From contig JAGGXD010000120.1 in NCBI GenBank assembly GCA_021163295.1, positions 1 to 48,783 on the forward strand: 48,783 nt of DNA, in the 5' to 3' direction. Under the pieces are notes generated by a model. The model worked only from the letters and a program-made list of their open reading frames with translations, ran no database searches and was not told where the DNA came from. Source of the DNA: Bacteroidales bacterium. Lineage in GTDB: Bacteria; Bacteroidota; Bacteroidia; Bacteroidales; VadinHA17. Made by a program: the position numbers and the translations under genes. Shown piece by piece: positions 9,384 through 16,915 of this stretch (positions are counted from its first letter, which is position 1; the number at the start of each line of letters is the position of its first letter).

Positions 9384-10364
9384 TTAAAACAATGCATGTA
9401 CAAAATCAATTATACTAAAACTCTGAATAAAGGATGACTTATGAAACCCGGACAATTTCTTTATCAGAGAGGTTTCTTCATGCTGCAAACCGGTGACTGC
9501 TGCACAAATTTTTTCCGTCACCTCACCAAACTGCCCAGAATCATCAATTTTAAATTTTTCAATTATCCCTTTCGTAACGGTAAGTTCAACAGTGATTCTA
9601 TGGTCTCCGGCGGTTATCACTTTCTTCATCATATACCGTGGCGAGCAACCATAGTTCCACTCCCACCCTGAATATTTTTCCTTAACCAGGTTGTTGATTT
9701 TTGTAATCTCTTCATTTGTAAAATGATAAAATACAGTACCGGGGAAATAATTAAACATAAACGACTGCATTAACTCCCTGAATTCTGATATTGAGATATT
9801 ATTTCTAAGGTGTGAGGAAATATTAGTTACCTGGCTCCGGATCGATTTCACTGCCCTGTCAGAATAGTGATCCTTCTCCTTTTTAATGGCATTCTCCAGG
9901 TTATCAAGATTTGAATCAAAAAGAAGTGTTCCGTGATGCAAAACTTTATTCCTGAAAACATGTTCAGAATTTCCTGAAATCTTTAACCCATCTACTCTTA
10001 AGTCATTTTTTCCTTCAAATTTCGCTATAACAGACATTTTAGCGAGTGCTTTTATCACCGGATCAGTAAACTTTTTAAAATCCATCAGTTTCCTATTCCG
10101 CCCATGTTTTATAAAAGTGAAATTCAAATTCCCGGGATCGTGGTAAACAGCTCCTCCTCCGGACAGACGGCGAACAACTTTTATATCGTGCTTTTTTATA
10201 AAATCCCAATTTATCTCAGCCAGTGTGTTTTGATGTTTCCCAATAATCACAGAAGGTTCGCTCCTCCAAAGCATAAAACAATCCTCTCTAAAATTCCTGA
10301 AGATATACTCCTCGGAAGCAATGTTGAAAAACGGATCCGTATTTTCATTAACAATACAAAGCAT
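9384..10364 (-). CDS. lplA: Lipoate-protein ligase A
   Basis: A 326-residue ligase that activates free lipoate with ATP and transfers it to lipoyl domains of 2-oxoacid dehydrogenases or the glycine cleavage H protein. Visible LplA signatures: VVRRLSGGGAVYHDPGNLNFTF (RRxxGGGxVxHD, residues about 63-73), KNDLRVDGLKISGNSEH with the lysine that contacts lipoyl-AMP, and the C-terminal accessory domain with WNYGCSPRYMMKK. The ATG overlaps the PAP2 stop by one base (TAATG), so translation is probably coupled. The window also carries lipA and lipB, so the organism can apparently both scavenge and make lipoate. Confidence 0.9.
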   Translation of the reverse strand: MLCIVNENTDPFFNIASEEYIFRNFREDCFMLWRSEPSVIIGKHQNTLAEINWDFIKKHDIKVVRRLSGGGAVYHDPGNLNFTFIKHGRNRKLMDFKKFTDPVIKALAKMSVIAKFEGKNDLRVDGLKISGNSEHVFRNKVLHHGTLLFDSNLDNLENAIKKEKDHYSDRAVKSIRSQVTNISSHLRNNISISEFRELMQSFMFNYFPGTVFYHFTNEEITKINNLVKEKYSGWEWNYGCSPRYMMKKVITAGDHRITVELTVTKGIIEKFKIDDSGQFGEVTEKICAAVTGLQHEETSLIKKLSGFHKSSFIQSFSIIDFVHALF

Positions 10365-10924
10365 TATTTCTTTCTTTCCCTTAGCCTTCCATAAAAATCA
10401 TAAACAATCCTTCCAAGAATCATCCCAAGAATTATTCCTCCCAAAATATCACCCGGGTAATGCACTCCCAGGTATATACGGCTGTAAGACACAATAAGTG
10501 CCCAGAAAACTATAAGATATGAATAGGTGCGGTTTTTAAAAAGCATTAAAGTGAAAGTTGCTATTGCGAAAGAGTTCGCAGCATGCGAAGAAATAAAACC
10601 ATATTGACCACCACATTTGTCATTTACAATATGCACCAAACCAGCCAGGTCAGGATTATGGCATGGTCTGAGTCTTTCTGTCACCTCTTTAAAAAACCGG
10701 ACAGATATCTGATCGCTTAATGTGATCAGCAAGGCAATTATTACAAGCAGAATCAGAGTTTCCCACTTCTTTTTTACTATCATCCAGCCAAGAATAAAAA
10801 GATACAATGGTATCCATGTATATTTAGCACTTATCCACCACATTACCTGATCCCAGAAAGGAGAATGGAGATCATTAAGAAAAAGGAAAAAACGAATGTC
10901 CCATTTATCAAGAAGTTCAAACAT
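10364..10924 (-). CDS. PAP2-family membrane phosphatase
   Basis: An integral membrane phosphatase of the PAP2/acid phosphatase superfamily, about 186 residues with some six helices. The three catalytic motifs are present: KEVTERLRP, then SSHAAN in place of PSGH, and SRIYLGVHYPGD with the catalytic His and Asp. Likely substrates are undecaprenyl pyrophosphate or other lipid phosphates on the periplasmic face, which cannot be told apart here. I chose the ATG at 10924 (MFELLDKWDIRFF), four bases after the obgE stop, because family members begin a few residues before this helix; an alternative ATG at 10939 overlaps obgE by 11 bases. It is coupled to lplA through a one-base overlap. Confidence 0.85.
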   Translation of the reverse strand: MFELLDKWDIRFFLFLNDLHSPFWDQVMWWISAKYTWIPLYLFILGWMIVKKKWETLILLVIIALLITLSDQISVRFFKEVTERLRPCHNPDLAGLVHIVNDKCGGQYGFISSHAANSFAIATFTLMLFKNRTYSYLIVFWALIVSYSRIYLGVHYPGDILGGIILGMILGRIVYDFYGRLRERKK

Positions 10925-10928
10925 GACT

Positions 10929-11921
10929 TTAATATTCATTCAAAGTTGCCCACATCAGATCTTTCAATTCAGTAATCCCTCGATTCTGAATAGCCGAAAT
11001 AAAAACATGTGGAATATCCGGAAGATCTTTTTCAAGTTCCTGCTTTAATTCATCATCCAGAAGATCAGATTTAGATATTGCCAGTATCCGCTTCTTATCC
11101 AACAATTCAGGATTAAAATGTTGTAGTTCATTAAGCAGAATTTTATATTCACCAGAAATATCCAGATTATCAGCAGGCACCATAAATAACAATACAGGAT
11201 TTCTTTCGATATGCTTTAAAAACCTTATTCCCAACCCCTTACCTTCATGTGCATTTTTAATAATCCCAGGGATATCTGCCATTACAAACGATCTGTTATC
11301 CCTGTATTGCACCATACCAAGATTTGGAACAAGGGTAGTAAAAGGATAGTTGGCAATCTTCGGCTTCGCGGCGGATACAACTGAAAGAAGGGTTGATTTA
11401 CCGGCATTGGGAAATCCAACCAGACCAATATCTGCAAGTATTTTCAGCTCAAGGATATACCAATTCTCTTCTCCTGATTCCCCCGGCTGGGCATATCTGG
11501 GTGTCCGGTTTGTAGATGATTTGAACCTGTTATTTCCTAATCCTCCTCTACCTCCAGGTATAAGAACTTTTTGATCATCGTGTCCGGTAATTTCGAAAAG
11601 GACCTCACCTGTTTCTGAGTTTTTTGCTACAGTACCAAGAGGCACCTCAAGAAAAACATCCTTACCCTCAGCACCTGTTCTTAATGATTTTGATCCATTG
11701 GTTCCATTTTCTGCGAAAACATGTTTTCGGTACTTAATATGTAACAATGTCCATAATTGCTTGTTCCCCCGCAGAATTACATGACCTCCTCTTCCTCCAT
11801 CTCCTCCATCCGGACCGCCTTTACGTGTTAGTTTATCCCGGTGAAGATGCGCCGATCCTGCACCCCCATTTCCTGAGCGGCAAAAAATCTTAACATAATC
11901 AACAAAATTCGAATCAGCCAT
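10929..11921 (-). CDS. obgE: Obg family GTPase
   Basis: Ribosome-associated GTPase needed for 50S assembly. The N-terminal glycine-rich Obg fold covers residues 1-158 ([28 protein letters not shown]). The G domain has G1 GFPNAGKS at 169-176, switch region NYPFTTL, G3 DIPG at 216-219 and an SKSD in place of the usual NKxD. There is no OCT domain, as is common outside Firmicutes and Actinobacteria. The ATG at 11921 is preceded by AGGA at a good distance; another ATG four codons earlier (11933) is less likely. It sits between adk and the PAP2 gene. Confidence 0.95.
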   Translation of the reverse strand: MADSNFVDYVKIFCRSGNGGAGSAHLHRDKLTRKGGPDGGDGGRGGHVILRGNKQLWTLLHIKYRKHVFAENGTNGSKSLRTGAEGKDVFLEVPLGTVAKNSETGEVLFEITGHDDQKVLIPGGRGGLGNNRFKSSTNRTPRYAQPGESGEENWYILELKILADIGLVGFPNAGKSTLLSVVSAAKPKIANYPFTTLVPNLGMVQYRDNRSFVMADIPGIIKNAHEGKGLGIRFLKHIERNPVLLFMVPADNLDISGEYKILLNELQHFNPELLDKKRILAISKSDLLDDELKQELEKDLPDIPHVFISAIQNRGITELKDLMWATLNEY

Positions 11922-11962
11922 ATTATTCCTCATTTCTTAGCTTGAAAATAACACTATTGAAT

Positions 11963-12002
11963 GACCCAACCACTCAACTACTTAACTACTCAACTACTTA
12001 AC
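11963..12002 (-). repeat. Octamer tandem array across the adk stop codon
   Basis: Read in the adk direction, five 8-bp units follow one another: GTTAAGTA, GTTGAGTA, GTTAAGTA, GTTGAGTG, GTTGGGTC. The A/G alternation gives a second 16-bp period. The adk stop TAG (11996-11994) spans the first and second units, so the array begins in the last codons and continues into the spacer before obgE. It is one of several 7- or 8-bp arrays at gene ends in this window. Confidence 0.9.
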
Positions 12003-12566
12003 CTCTTCAATCACCCCACACAGCCGGTCAAATATCTCATCAATAGTACCCATACCAGCTACAGGATAGTACTTATCCAATTTTTGATAAAACTCAATGA
12101 CAGGTGCAGTTTGATCATGGTAAACATTTATCCTGTTTTCGATCACTGAAAGTTTATCATCCGAACGTCCGGATTGTTTACCACGGTCAATCAGGCGTTT
12201 TATTAACTCTTCCCTTTTCACTTCAAGCGTAAGCAAAGCATGTATCATAGTATCCCTTTTCTCAAGGTTCTTCTTAAGAAACAAAGCCTGCTTCTCTGTT
12301 CTTGGAAATCCATCAAAAATAAAGCCGTTAGAATCCATGTTTTCATCAAGCACTCCCATCAACATACCAATAACATCCTCATCAGGTACAAGTTCCCCCT
12401 TTCCCATATACTCCTGTGCTTTTACACCCAGAGGGGTTTTCTTTGCCATGGCATCCCTTAGAATATCACCTGTTGATAAATGAACCAGTCTGTATTTTTC
12501 TTTCAATTTTACAGATTGGGTTCCCTTCCCTGATCCGGGAGGTCCGAATATTACAATATTAAACAT
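11994..12566 (-). CDS. adk: Adenylate kinase
   Basis: Interconverts ATP + AMP and 2 ADP in the cytosol. The P-loop GPPGSGKGTQ is at residues 8-17, followed by the AMP-binding segment HLSTGDILRDAM, FIFDGFPRTEKQA, and a short LID (RLIDRGKQSGRSDD) without zinc ligands. The 190-residue length matches short-form Bacteroidota Adk. The frame is open to 12608, but the extra 14 residues do not fit the family, so the ATG at 12566 is chosen. The last codons (Val-Lys-stop) are built from an octamer tandem array. A hairpin lies in the leader. The order hpt-adk-obgE fits a purine/GTP housekeeping string. Confidence 0.95.
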   Translation of the reverse strand: MFNIVIFGPPGSGKGTQSVKLKEKYRLVHLSTGDILRDAMAKKTPLGVKAQEYMGKGELVPDEDVIGMLMGVLDENMDSNGFIFDGFPRTEKQALFLKKNLEKRDTMIHALLTLEVKREELIKRLIDRGKQSGRSDDKLSVIENRINVYHDQTAPVIEFYQKLDKYYPVAGMGTIDEIFDRLCGVIEEVK

Positions 12567-12582
12567 AAGTAAAAATTTAACT

Positions 12583-12605
12583 CCACTTTGTTTTTTACAA
12601 AGCGG
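12583..12605 (-). promoter_or_regulatory. Hairpin in the adk leader
   Basis: An inverted repeat with 9-base arms, CCACTTTGT (12583-12591) and ACAAAGCGG (12597-12605), separated by TTTTT, with one mismatch. On the minus strand it lies 17 bases before the adk ATG and is not followed by a T-run, so it is not an intrinsic terminator. It may be an operator or a leader structure; function unknown. Confidence 0.45.
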
Positions 12606-12645
12606 CATTTATAAAAAATAAAGATTATTAGAACTATCCATTATG

Positions 12646-12670
12646 AAAAAATAACAATTTGAATTGTTAT
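12646..12670 (-). terminator. Putative intrinsic terminator after hpt
   Basis: A perfect inverted repeat ATAACAATT / AATTGTTAT (12651-12659 and 12662-12670, two-base centre). On the minus strand it is followed at once by TTTTT. It lies about 50 bases after the hpt stop and before the adk leader. The stem is AT-rich, so it could instead be an operator for adk. Confidence 0.45.
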
Positions 12671-12707
12671 CATGTTTATCTTGTGAGAATTTACACTATT
12701 TCCAATC

Positions 12708-12731
12708 TTCCATTATTCCATTATTCTATTA
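12708..12731 (-). repeat. Octamer tandem array across the hpt stop codon
   Basis: In the hpt direction three 8-bp units follow one another: TAATAGAA, TAATGGAA, TAATGGAA, with a degenerate fourth (GATTGGAA) beyond. The hpt stop TAA (12723-12721) lies inside the array. Same arrangement as at adk, with a different word. Confidence 0.8.
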
Positions 12732-13257
12732 CAGTGTATATCTGTCTGAGATTCCTGCCATAACCATTATAATCGAGTCCATATCCAACAACAAAATCAT
12801 CCGGAATTTCGATTCCGACATAGTCAAGGGAAACATCCTGCCGGCAGGCTTCCGGTTTGTATAACAAGGTTGCTAATTTGATCTCCGCGGGTTCATATCC
12901 TCTTAACTGTTTTTGTATGAAATCAAGTGTAATACCCGTATCTACAATATCTTCAAGCACCACAACTACCTGGTCCTTAATATCTTCGTTCAATCCAATA
13001 AGCCGTTTTACTTTCCCGGTTGATGAGGTTCCCTGGTATGAAGCCAGTTTTAAAAATGTTATTGTACAATCCAGATCAAGATTCCTTATAAGATCGGCAG
13101 CAAACATAAAACAGCCATTCAATATCCCGATTAGAAATATCTTTTGCCCTTTAAGCTCTTTGTTCATCCTGCTTGCCATCCTTTCCACTGCTTCCTGAAT
13201 CTGTTTTTCAGAAATAAATAATTTAAACTCTTTATCAAGTATTCTTACATTGTCCAT
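12721..13257 (-). CDS. hpt: Hypoxanthine phosphoribosyltransferase
   Basis: Purine salvage enzyme joining hypoxanthine (and usually guanine) to PRPP to give IMP/GMP. The 178-residue protein has the PRPP-binding motif VVVLEDIVDTGITLD (Glu102-Asp103, Asp107) after the flexible loop (ASYQGTSSTGKV) and the purine-contacting segment PDDFVVGYGLDYNGYGRNL. ATG start; no strong ribosome-binding site. Divergent from purE across a 119-base spacer holding a perfect 8-bp palindrome. The stop codon lies in an octamer array and a putative terminator follows. Confidence 0.95.
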   Translation of the reverse strand: MDNVRILDKEFKLFISEKQIQEAVERMASRMNKELKGQKIFLIGILNGCFMFAADLIRNLDLDCTITFLKLASYQGTSSTGKVKRLIGLNEDIKDQVVVVLEDIVDTGITLDFIQKQLRGYEPAEIKLATLLYKPEACRQDVSLDYVGIEIPDDFVVGYGLDYNGYGRNLRQIYTVIE

Positions 13258-13285
13258 CTAAAAAAATTATTTTTATATTAATTTT

Positions 13286-13307
13286 ACCCTGACGTTTTAG
13301 TCAGGGT
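13286..13307. promoter_or_regulatory. Palindrome between hpt and purE
   Basis: A perfect inverted repeat ACCCTGAC (13286-13293) and GTCAGGGT (13300-13307) around a six-base centre. A second pairing, TGACG (13290-13294) with CGTCA (13318-13322), encloses it. It sits between two divergent purine genes, so a shared operator is plausible. A dispersed palindromic repeat is the main alternative. Confidence 0.45.
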
Positions 13308-13376
13308 GTGACCGAAGCGTCATCACAAAAATACTAATTATCTAAATATACAAATGTTTAACTTAATCATATTCCA

Positions 13377-13883
13377 GTGAAACCACAAGTAAGTATTATA
13401 ATGGGCAGCACCTCCGATCTGCCGGTAATGGAAGAAGCGGCAAAGATACTGAATAGTCTTGAGATTCCTTTTGAAATGAATGCTTTATCAGCTCATCGCA
13501 CTCCTGATGAGGTTGAAAAATTTGCAAAATCAGCTGAGGTTAATGGGATTAAAGTAATCATTGCTGGCGCGGGTATGGCTGCTCATTTGCCAGGCGTTAT
13601 TGCAGCCAAAACACCTGTTCCCGTAATTGGAGTACCTATTAAAGCATCGCTCGATGGTTGGGATTCCATTCTTTCGATCCTGCAAATGCCACCTGGCATT
13701 CCTGTTGCCACAGTTGGTATTAATGCCGCAAAAAATGCCGGTCTTCTGGCTGCCCAAATATTATCTGTTGGTGATCCTGAATTACGAAGCAGGTTTAAGA
13801 TCAATAAAATTGAACTGAAACAGAAAATTGTAGAAGCAAATAAGGAGTTGGCAAAAGTTGAGTATAAATATAAGACTAATTGA
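13377..13883 (+). CDS. purE: N5-carboxyaminoimidazole ribonucleotide mutase
   Basis: Converts N5-CAIR to CAIR in de novo purine synthesis. The 168-residue protein shows the class I PurE signatures: [10 protein letters not shown] at residues 9-18, [28 protein letters not shown], and [29 protein letters not shown]. The start is GTG at 13377: the first ATG is codon 9, inside the GSTSD motif, so the GTG is needed. It is divergent from hpt and followed three bases after its stop by an outer-membrane gene, an unusual operon partner. Confidence 0.95.
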   Translation: MKPQVSIIMGSTSDLPVMEEAAKILNSLEIPFEMNALSAHRTPDEVEKFAKSAEVNGIKVIIAGAGMAAHLPGVIAAKTPVPVIGVPIKASLDGWDSILSILQMPPGIPVATVGINAAKNAGLLAAQILSVGDPELRSRFKINKIELKQKIVEANKELAKVEYKYKTN

Positions 13884-13886
13884 TCA

Positions 13887-14717
13887 GTGCTTAAAGTAAA
13901 GAAAATAATTTTCTTACTCATTTTCCTTTTCTCTTTAGGGAAGTTATCATTTAGCACAAACGACAATTATCCACTTGGTGCCCGTTCGGCCGGTATGTCA
14001 AATGCCACTGTAATGATGCCACATCTGTGGTCTGTTTTTCACAACCAGGCAGGACTTGCCTGGCTTGATCAGTTTGCAGTAGGGTTTCATCATGAGAACA
14101 AATTTGTTATCCCGCAATACGGACTTCAGGCAGTAGCAATCGTCATCCCCACTGCCCCGGGAACAATAGGGGTTACATATTCATATTTTGGGTATTCAAA
14201 ATACCACGAAAACAAGATTGGAGTCGGTTTTGGCAAGAAGCTTGGAGAAAATATTTCAGCAGGTGTTCAACTTAATTACCTCAATGTATTTATTGCTGAC
14301 CAATACGGGAACCAGGGAAATTTGACTGTTGAAGCAGGGATAATGGCTGAACCGGTAAAAAATTTATTTCTGGGTGCTCACATATTTAACCCAACCAGGG
14401 CGCAGGTTTCATCTGATACTGAAGAAAATATCCCGACAATAATCCGGTTTGGCATTGGATATCATTTTGCAAATACTGTTTTTATTGCTGCTGAAACCGA
14501 AAAAGATATTGATAACCCTGCAGTTTTTAAAACAGGCATTGAATTTGAACTGGCAGATAATCTTACCCTACGAACAGGATTATCAACAAAACCAACATTA
14601 TATACATTCGGACTTGGATATCATTACAAAGGAATTGAAGCCAGCCTGGCATTCACACGTCATCAGCAACTTGGTTTTACACCACATTTTTCAATTTTGT
14701 ACACTTTCAATCTATGA
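13887..14717 (+). CDS. Outer-membrane beta-barrel protein, PorV/PorQ-like
   Basis: A 276-residue exported protein. A signal peptide covers about residues 1-24 (IIFLLIFLFSLGKLSFS). The mature start YPLGARSAGMSNATVMM...NQAGLAW is the hallmark opening of the Bacteroidota PorV/PorQ (FadL-related) barrels, and the rest is alternating amphipathic strands ending in an aromatic tail (ILYTFNL). The start is GTG three bases after the purE stop; there is no earlier ATG that keeps the signal peptide. The last four bases overlap the next gene (ATGA), so the two are translationally coupled. A link to type IX secretion is possible but not shown by the sequence. Confidence 0.75.
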   Translation: MLKVKKIIFLLIFLFSLGKLSFSTNDNYPLGARSAGMSNATVMMPHLWSVFHNQAGLAWLDQFAVGFHHENKFVIPQYGLQAVAIVIPTAPGTIGVTYSYFGYSKYHENKIGVGFGKKLGENISAGVQLNYLNVFIADQYGNQGNLTVEAGIMAEPVKNLFLGAHIFNPTRAQVSSDTEENIPTIIRFGIGYHFANTVFIAAETEKDIDNPAVFKTGIEFELADNLTLRTGLSTKPTLYTFGLGYHYKGIEASLAFTRHQQLGFTPHFSILYTFNL

Positions 14718-16807
14718 TGTTCAATAATCTCCTTCTACGATCCTTTTCATTTGTTACATATCTGGCTATTCCCCTCGTTATCCTGATAAATCAACCAGTC
14801 TCAGGACAAGAGTCTTTGCTTTTTTCAGATGAACATTTAATGCTTTTAGTCGAGGAACTGGGTGCACAACATGACGGGAATATTGATCTTACTATCCTGC
14901 AGGAAGAATTTACACAGCTTGCAGCTAACCCGGTAAAAATTAATTATGCTTCTTTTGAAGAACTCGCCAGGATCAGACTATTGTCTGATTTTCAGATACA
15001 AAGTCTTATTAATTATATTCAAAAAAATGGCCCTTTACTTTCCACTTATGAATTACAATTTGTGTATGGGTTTGATGAAGAGCTTGTCAGGCTGATACTC
15101 CCTTTCATTGATCTGCAAAATACAGAACGTGCTATTCCTGCTGAATTAAATAAAAAACTGGCATCAGGCAAACACCAGATTTTTATGCGTTCAATCAGAA
15201 AATTTGATAAAGAGTCAGATAACTCGCCGGATGAAGGCACAGATCAAATTCTTGGTAACCCTACAAAACTTTACCTCAGATATGATTACCGGTATAAAAG
15301 AAAAATAAGATGGGGATTTACTGCTGAAAAGGATGCGGGGGAGGAATTTTTCAAAGGTATCAATAAGAATGGATTCGATTTTTATTCAGCACATCTGCAA
15401 TTAAATAACTTCGGATTTGTGAAAAATCTTTCTATTGGAGATTACCACCTGCGATTCGGTCAGGGTCTTGTGCTTTGGTCAGGCTTTTCATATGGAAAAA
15501 CTTCAATGCCTCTTGATGTAAAAAAGCGTGCAGCCGGAATCACCGGGTACCGTTCAACAGACGAAAATCGTTTCTTCAGGGGTTTAGCTACAACCCTGAC
15601 ACACAAAAATATTGATTTATCGTTTTTTTATTCCGGGAAAAAAATTGATGGAAATATTACTGAATATGATTCAACCCTGAATAAGGTAATAACTGTTTCG
15701 AGCCTGCAAACCTCGGGAGATCATTCTCTGGCAGGACTTGCCTCAGATAAAGATGCTGTAGTTGAACAGGTATTTGGCAGTAATTTAACTATGAATTTCA
15801 ATAAATTAAAAACCGGATTAACCTTTGCACACACCTGGTTTGACACTGAATTAAATCCACCAGACAGGTATTACAACCAATTCTATTTCAGGGGGAAACA
15901 ATTAACACATCTCTCCGGAGATTACCAGTTACTTATAAACCGGATAAATTTGTATGGAGAGGCGGCATATTGTTTTGGAAGGGGCTGGGCTATTCTGAAT
16001 GGAGCACTTTTTAATCTAAGTTCAGAATTCAGCCTTGCAATGTTATACAGGAATTTCGAAAAGGAGTATTTTTCCTTTTACGGAAATGCCTTTGCTGAAA
16101 ATTCCGGTGGCAGAAACGAAGAGGGATTTTACCTCGGGACAGAAATAAGCCCCCTGGCTAACTGGAAAGTATCAGCATATTTCGATGCATATAAATTCCC
16201 ATGGCTCAGATACCTGGTTACTTCCCCATCATCAGGCACAGATTACATGATAAAAATTGACTATCATCCATCATCACAAATTGAAATGTACTGGAAAATA
16301 AAAGGGGAATCGGATGTTACAGATATTAATGAAGATCTGCCCGGCATTACAGATCAGGAAGCAGTTAACCGTCTCAATATACGCTATCACCTGTCGTACA
16401 CACCAGGTCCCAAACTAAGTTTCAGGAACAGGATTGAAGTTGCCAGATACAAAACCGGCGATTTTTCACCTGATTGGGGATACATATTATACCAGGATAT
16501 ATTATTTACATTCCGGCAATTACCTGTTGACATCAGAGCCAGATATGCCATCTTTGATACCGATTCGTATAATACGCGAATTTACACATATGAAAATGAT
16601 GTATTATACAGCTTTTCAATTCCTGCACTTTATTCAAAAGGGACACGCAGTTATCTGTTGCTTAAGTATTCGCCCGGCAACGCCTTGAGTTTCTGGTTAA
16701 AATTATCACGTACCCGTTACTCGAAAAAAATCCCTAACGGTTTTAATAGCGTTACACCTGGCAATGTGCTGAGTGAAATAAAATTCCAGATCAGATACAG
16801 ATTCTAA
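14714..16807 (+). CDS. Helix-hairpin-helix (ComEA-like) outer-membrane barrel protein
   Basis: A 697-residue exported protein. A signal peptide occupies about residues 1-31. Residues about 70-135 hold tandem helix-hairpin-helix-like repeats of ComEA type (KINYASFEELARIRLLSD, then NGPLLSTYELQFVYGFDEE). The remaining 550 residues are strand-rich, with aromatic, alternating patterns typical of an outer-membrane barrel, ending in QIRYRF. The start overlaps the preceding barrel gene by four bases. HHH domains usually bind DNA, but in this Bacteroidota family the role is unknown; surface binding or a barrel plug is possible. An octamer array begins eight bases after the stop. Confidence 0.7.
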   Translation: MMFNNLLLRSFSFVTYLAIPLVILINQPVSGQESLLFSDEHLMLLVEELGAQHDGNIDLTILQEEFTQLAANPVKINYASFEELARIRLLSDFQIQSLINYIQKNGPLLSTYELQFVYGFDEELVRLILPFIDLQNTERAIPAELNKKLASGKHQIFMRSIRKFDKESDNSPDEGTDQILGNPTKLYLRYDYRYKRKIRWGFTAEKDAGEEFFKGINKNGFDFYSAHLQLNNFGFVKNLSIGDYHLRFGQGLVLWSGFSYGKTSMPLDVKKRAAGITGYRSTDENRFFRGLATTLTHKNIDLSFFYSGKKIDGNITEYDSTLNKVITVSSLQTSGDHSLAGLASDKDAVVEQVFGSNLTMNFNKLKTGLTFAHTWFDTELNPPDRYYNQFYFRGKQLTHLSGDYQLLINRINLYGEAAYCFGRGWAILNGALFNLSSEFSLAMLYRNFEKEYFSFYGNAFAENSGGRNEEGFYLGTEISPLANWKVSAYFDAYKFPWLRYLVTSPSSGTDYMIKIDYHPSSQIEMYWKIKGESDVTDINEDLPGITDQEAVNRLNIRYHLSYTPGPKLSFRNRIEVARYKTGDFSPDWGYILYQDILFTFRQLPVDIRARYAIFDTDSYNTRIYTYENDVLYSFSIPALYSKGTRSYLLLKYSPGNALSFWLKLSRTRYSKKIPNGFNSVTPGNVLSEIKFQIRYRF

Positions 16808-16814
16808 GAAAAAG

Positions 16815-16846
16815 GTGAGTAGGTAAGTGGGTGAGTAAGTTGAGTA
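16815..16846 (+). repeat. Octamer tandem array after the HHH-barrel gene
   Basis: Four 8-bp units: GTGAGTAG, GTAAGTGG, GTGAGTAA, GTTGAGTA, starting eight bases after the stop. The last unit equals a unit of the adk array (GTTGAGTA), read in the gene direction in both cases. Confidence 0.8.
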
Positions 16847-16901
16847 AGGAAGAACACTGGTTTACAATGTTGAATATAGAAAACAATTAACCGGTAAAAG
16901 A

Positions 16902-16909
16902 TATCTTTG
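16902..16909 (+). promoter_or_regulatory. -7 promoter element of the BaiN-like gene
   Basis: TATCTTTG, followed by C, is an exact Bacteroidota -7 element only six bases before the ATG at 16916. If used, transcription would begin at or within a few bases of the ATG, giving a leaderless or nearly leaderless mRNA. Confidence 0.55.
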
Positions 16910-16915
16910 CACCAT

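Noticed and set aside
13887-14717. Naming this gene porQ
   Set aside because: The N-terminal signature fits the broad PorV/PorQ barrel group, but it is shorter than PorQ and no other type IX secretion gene is in the window.
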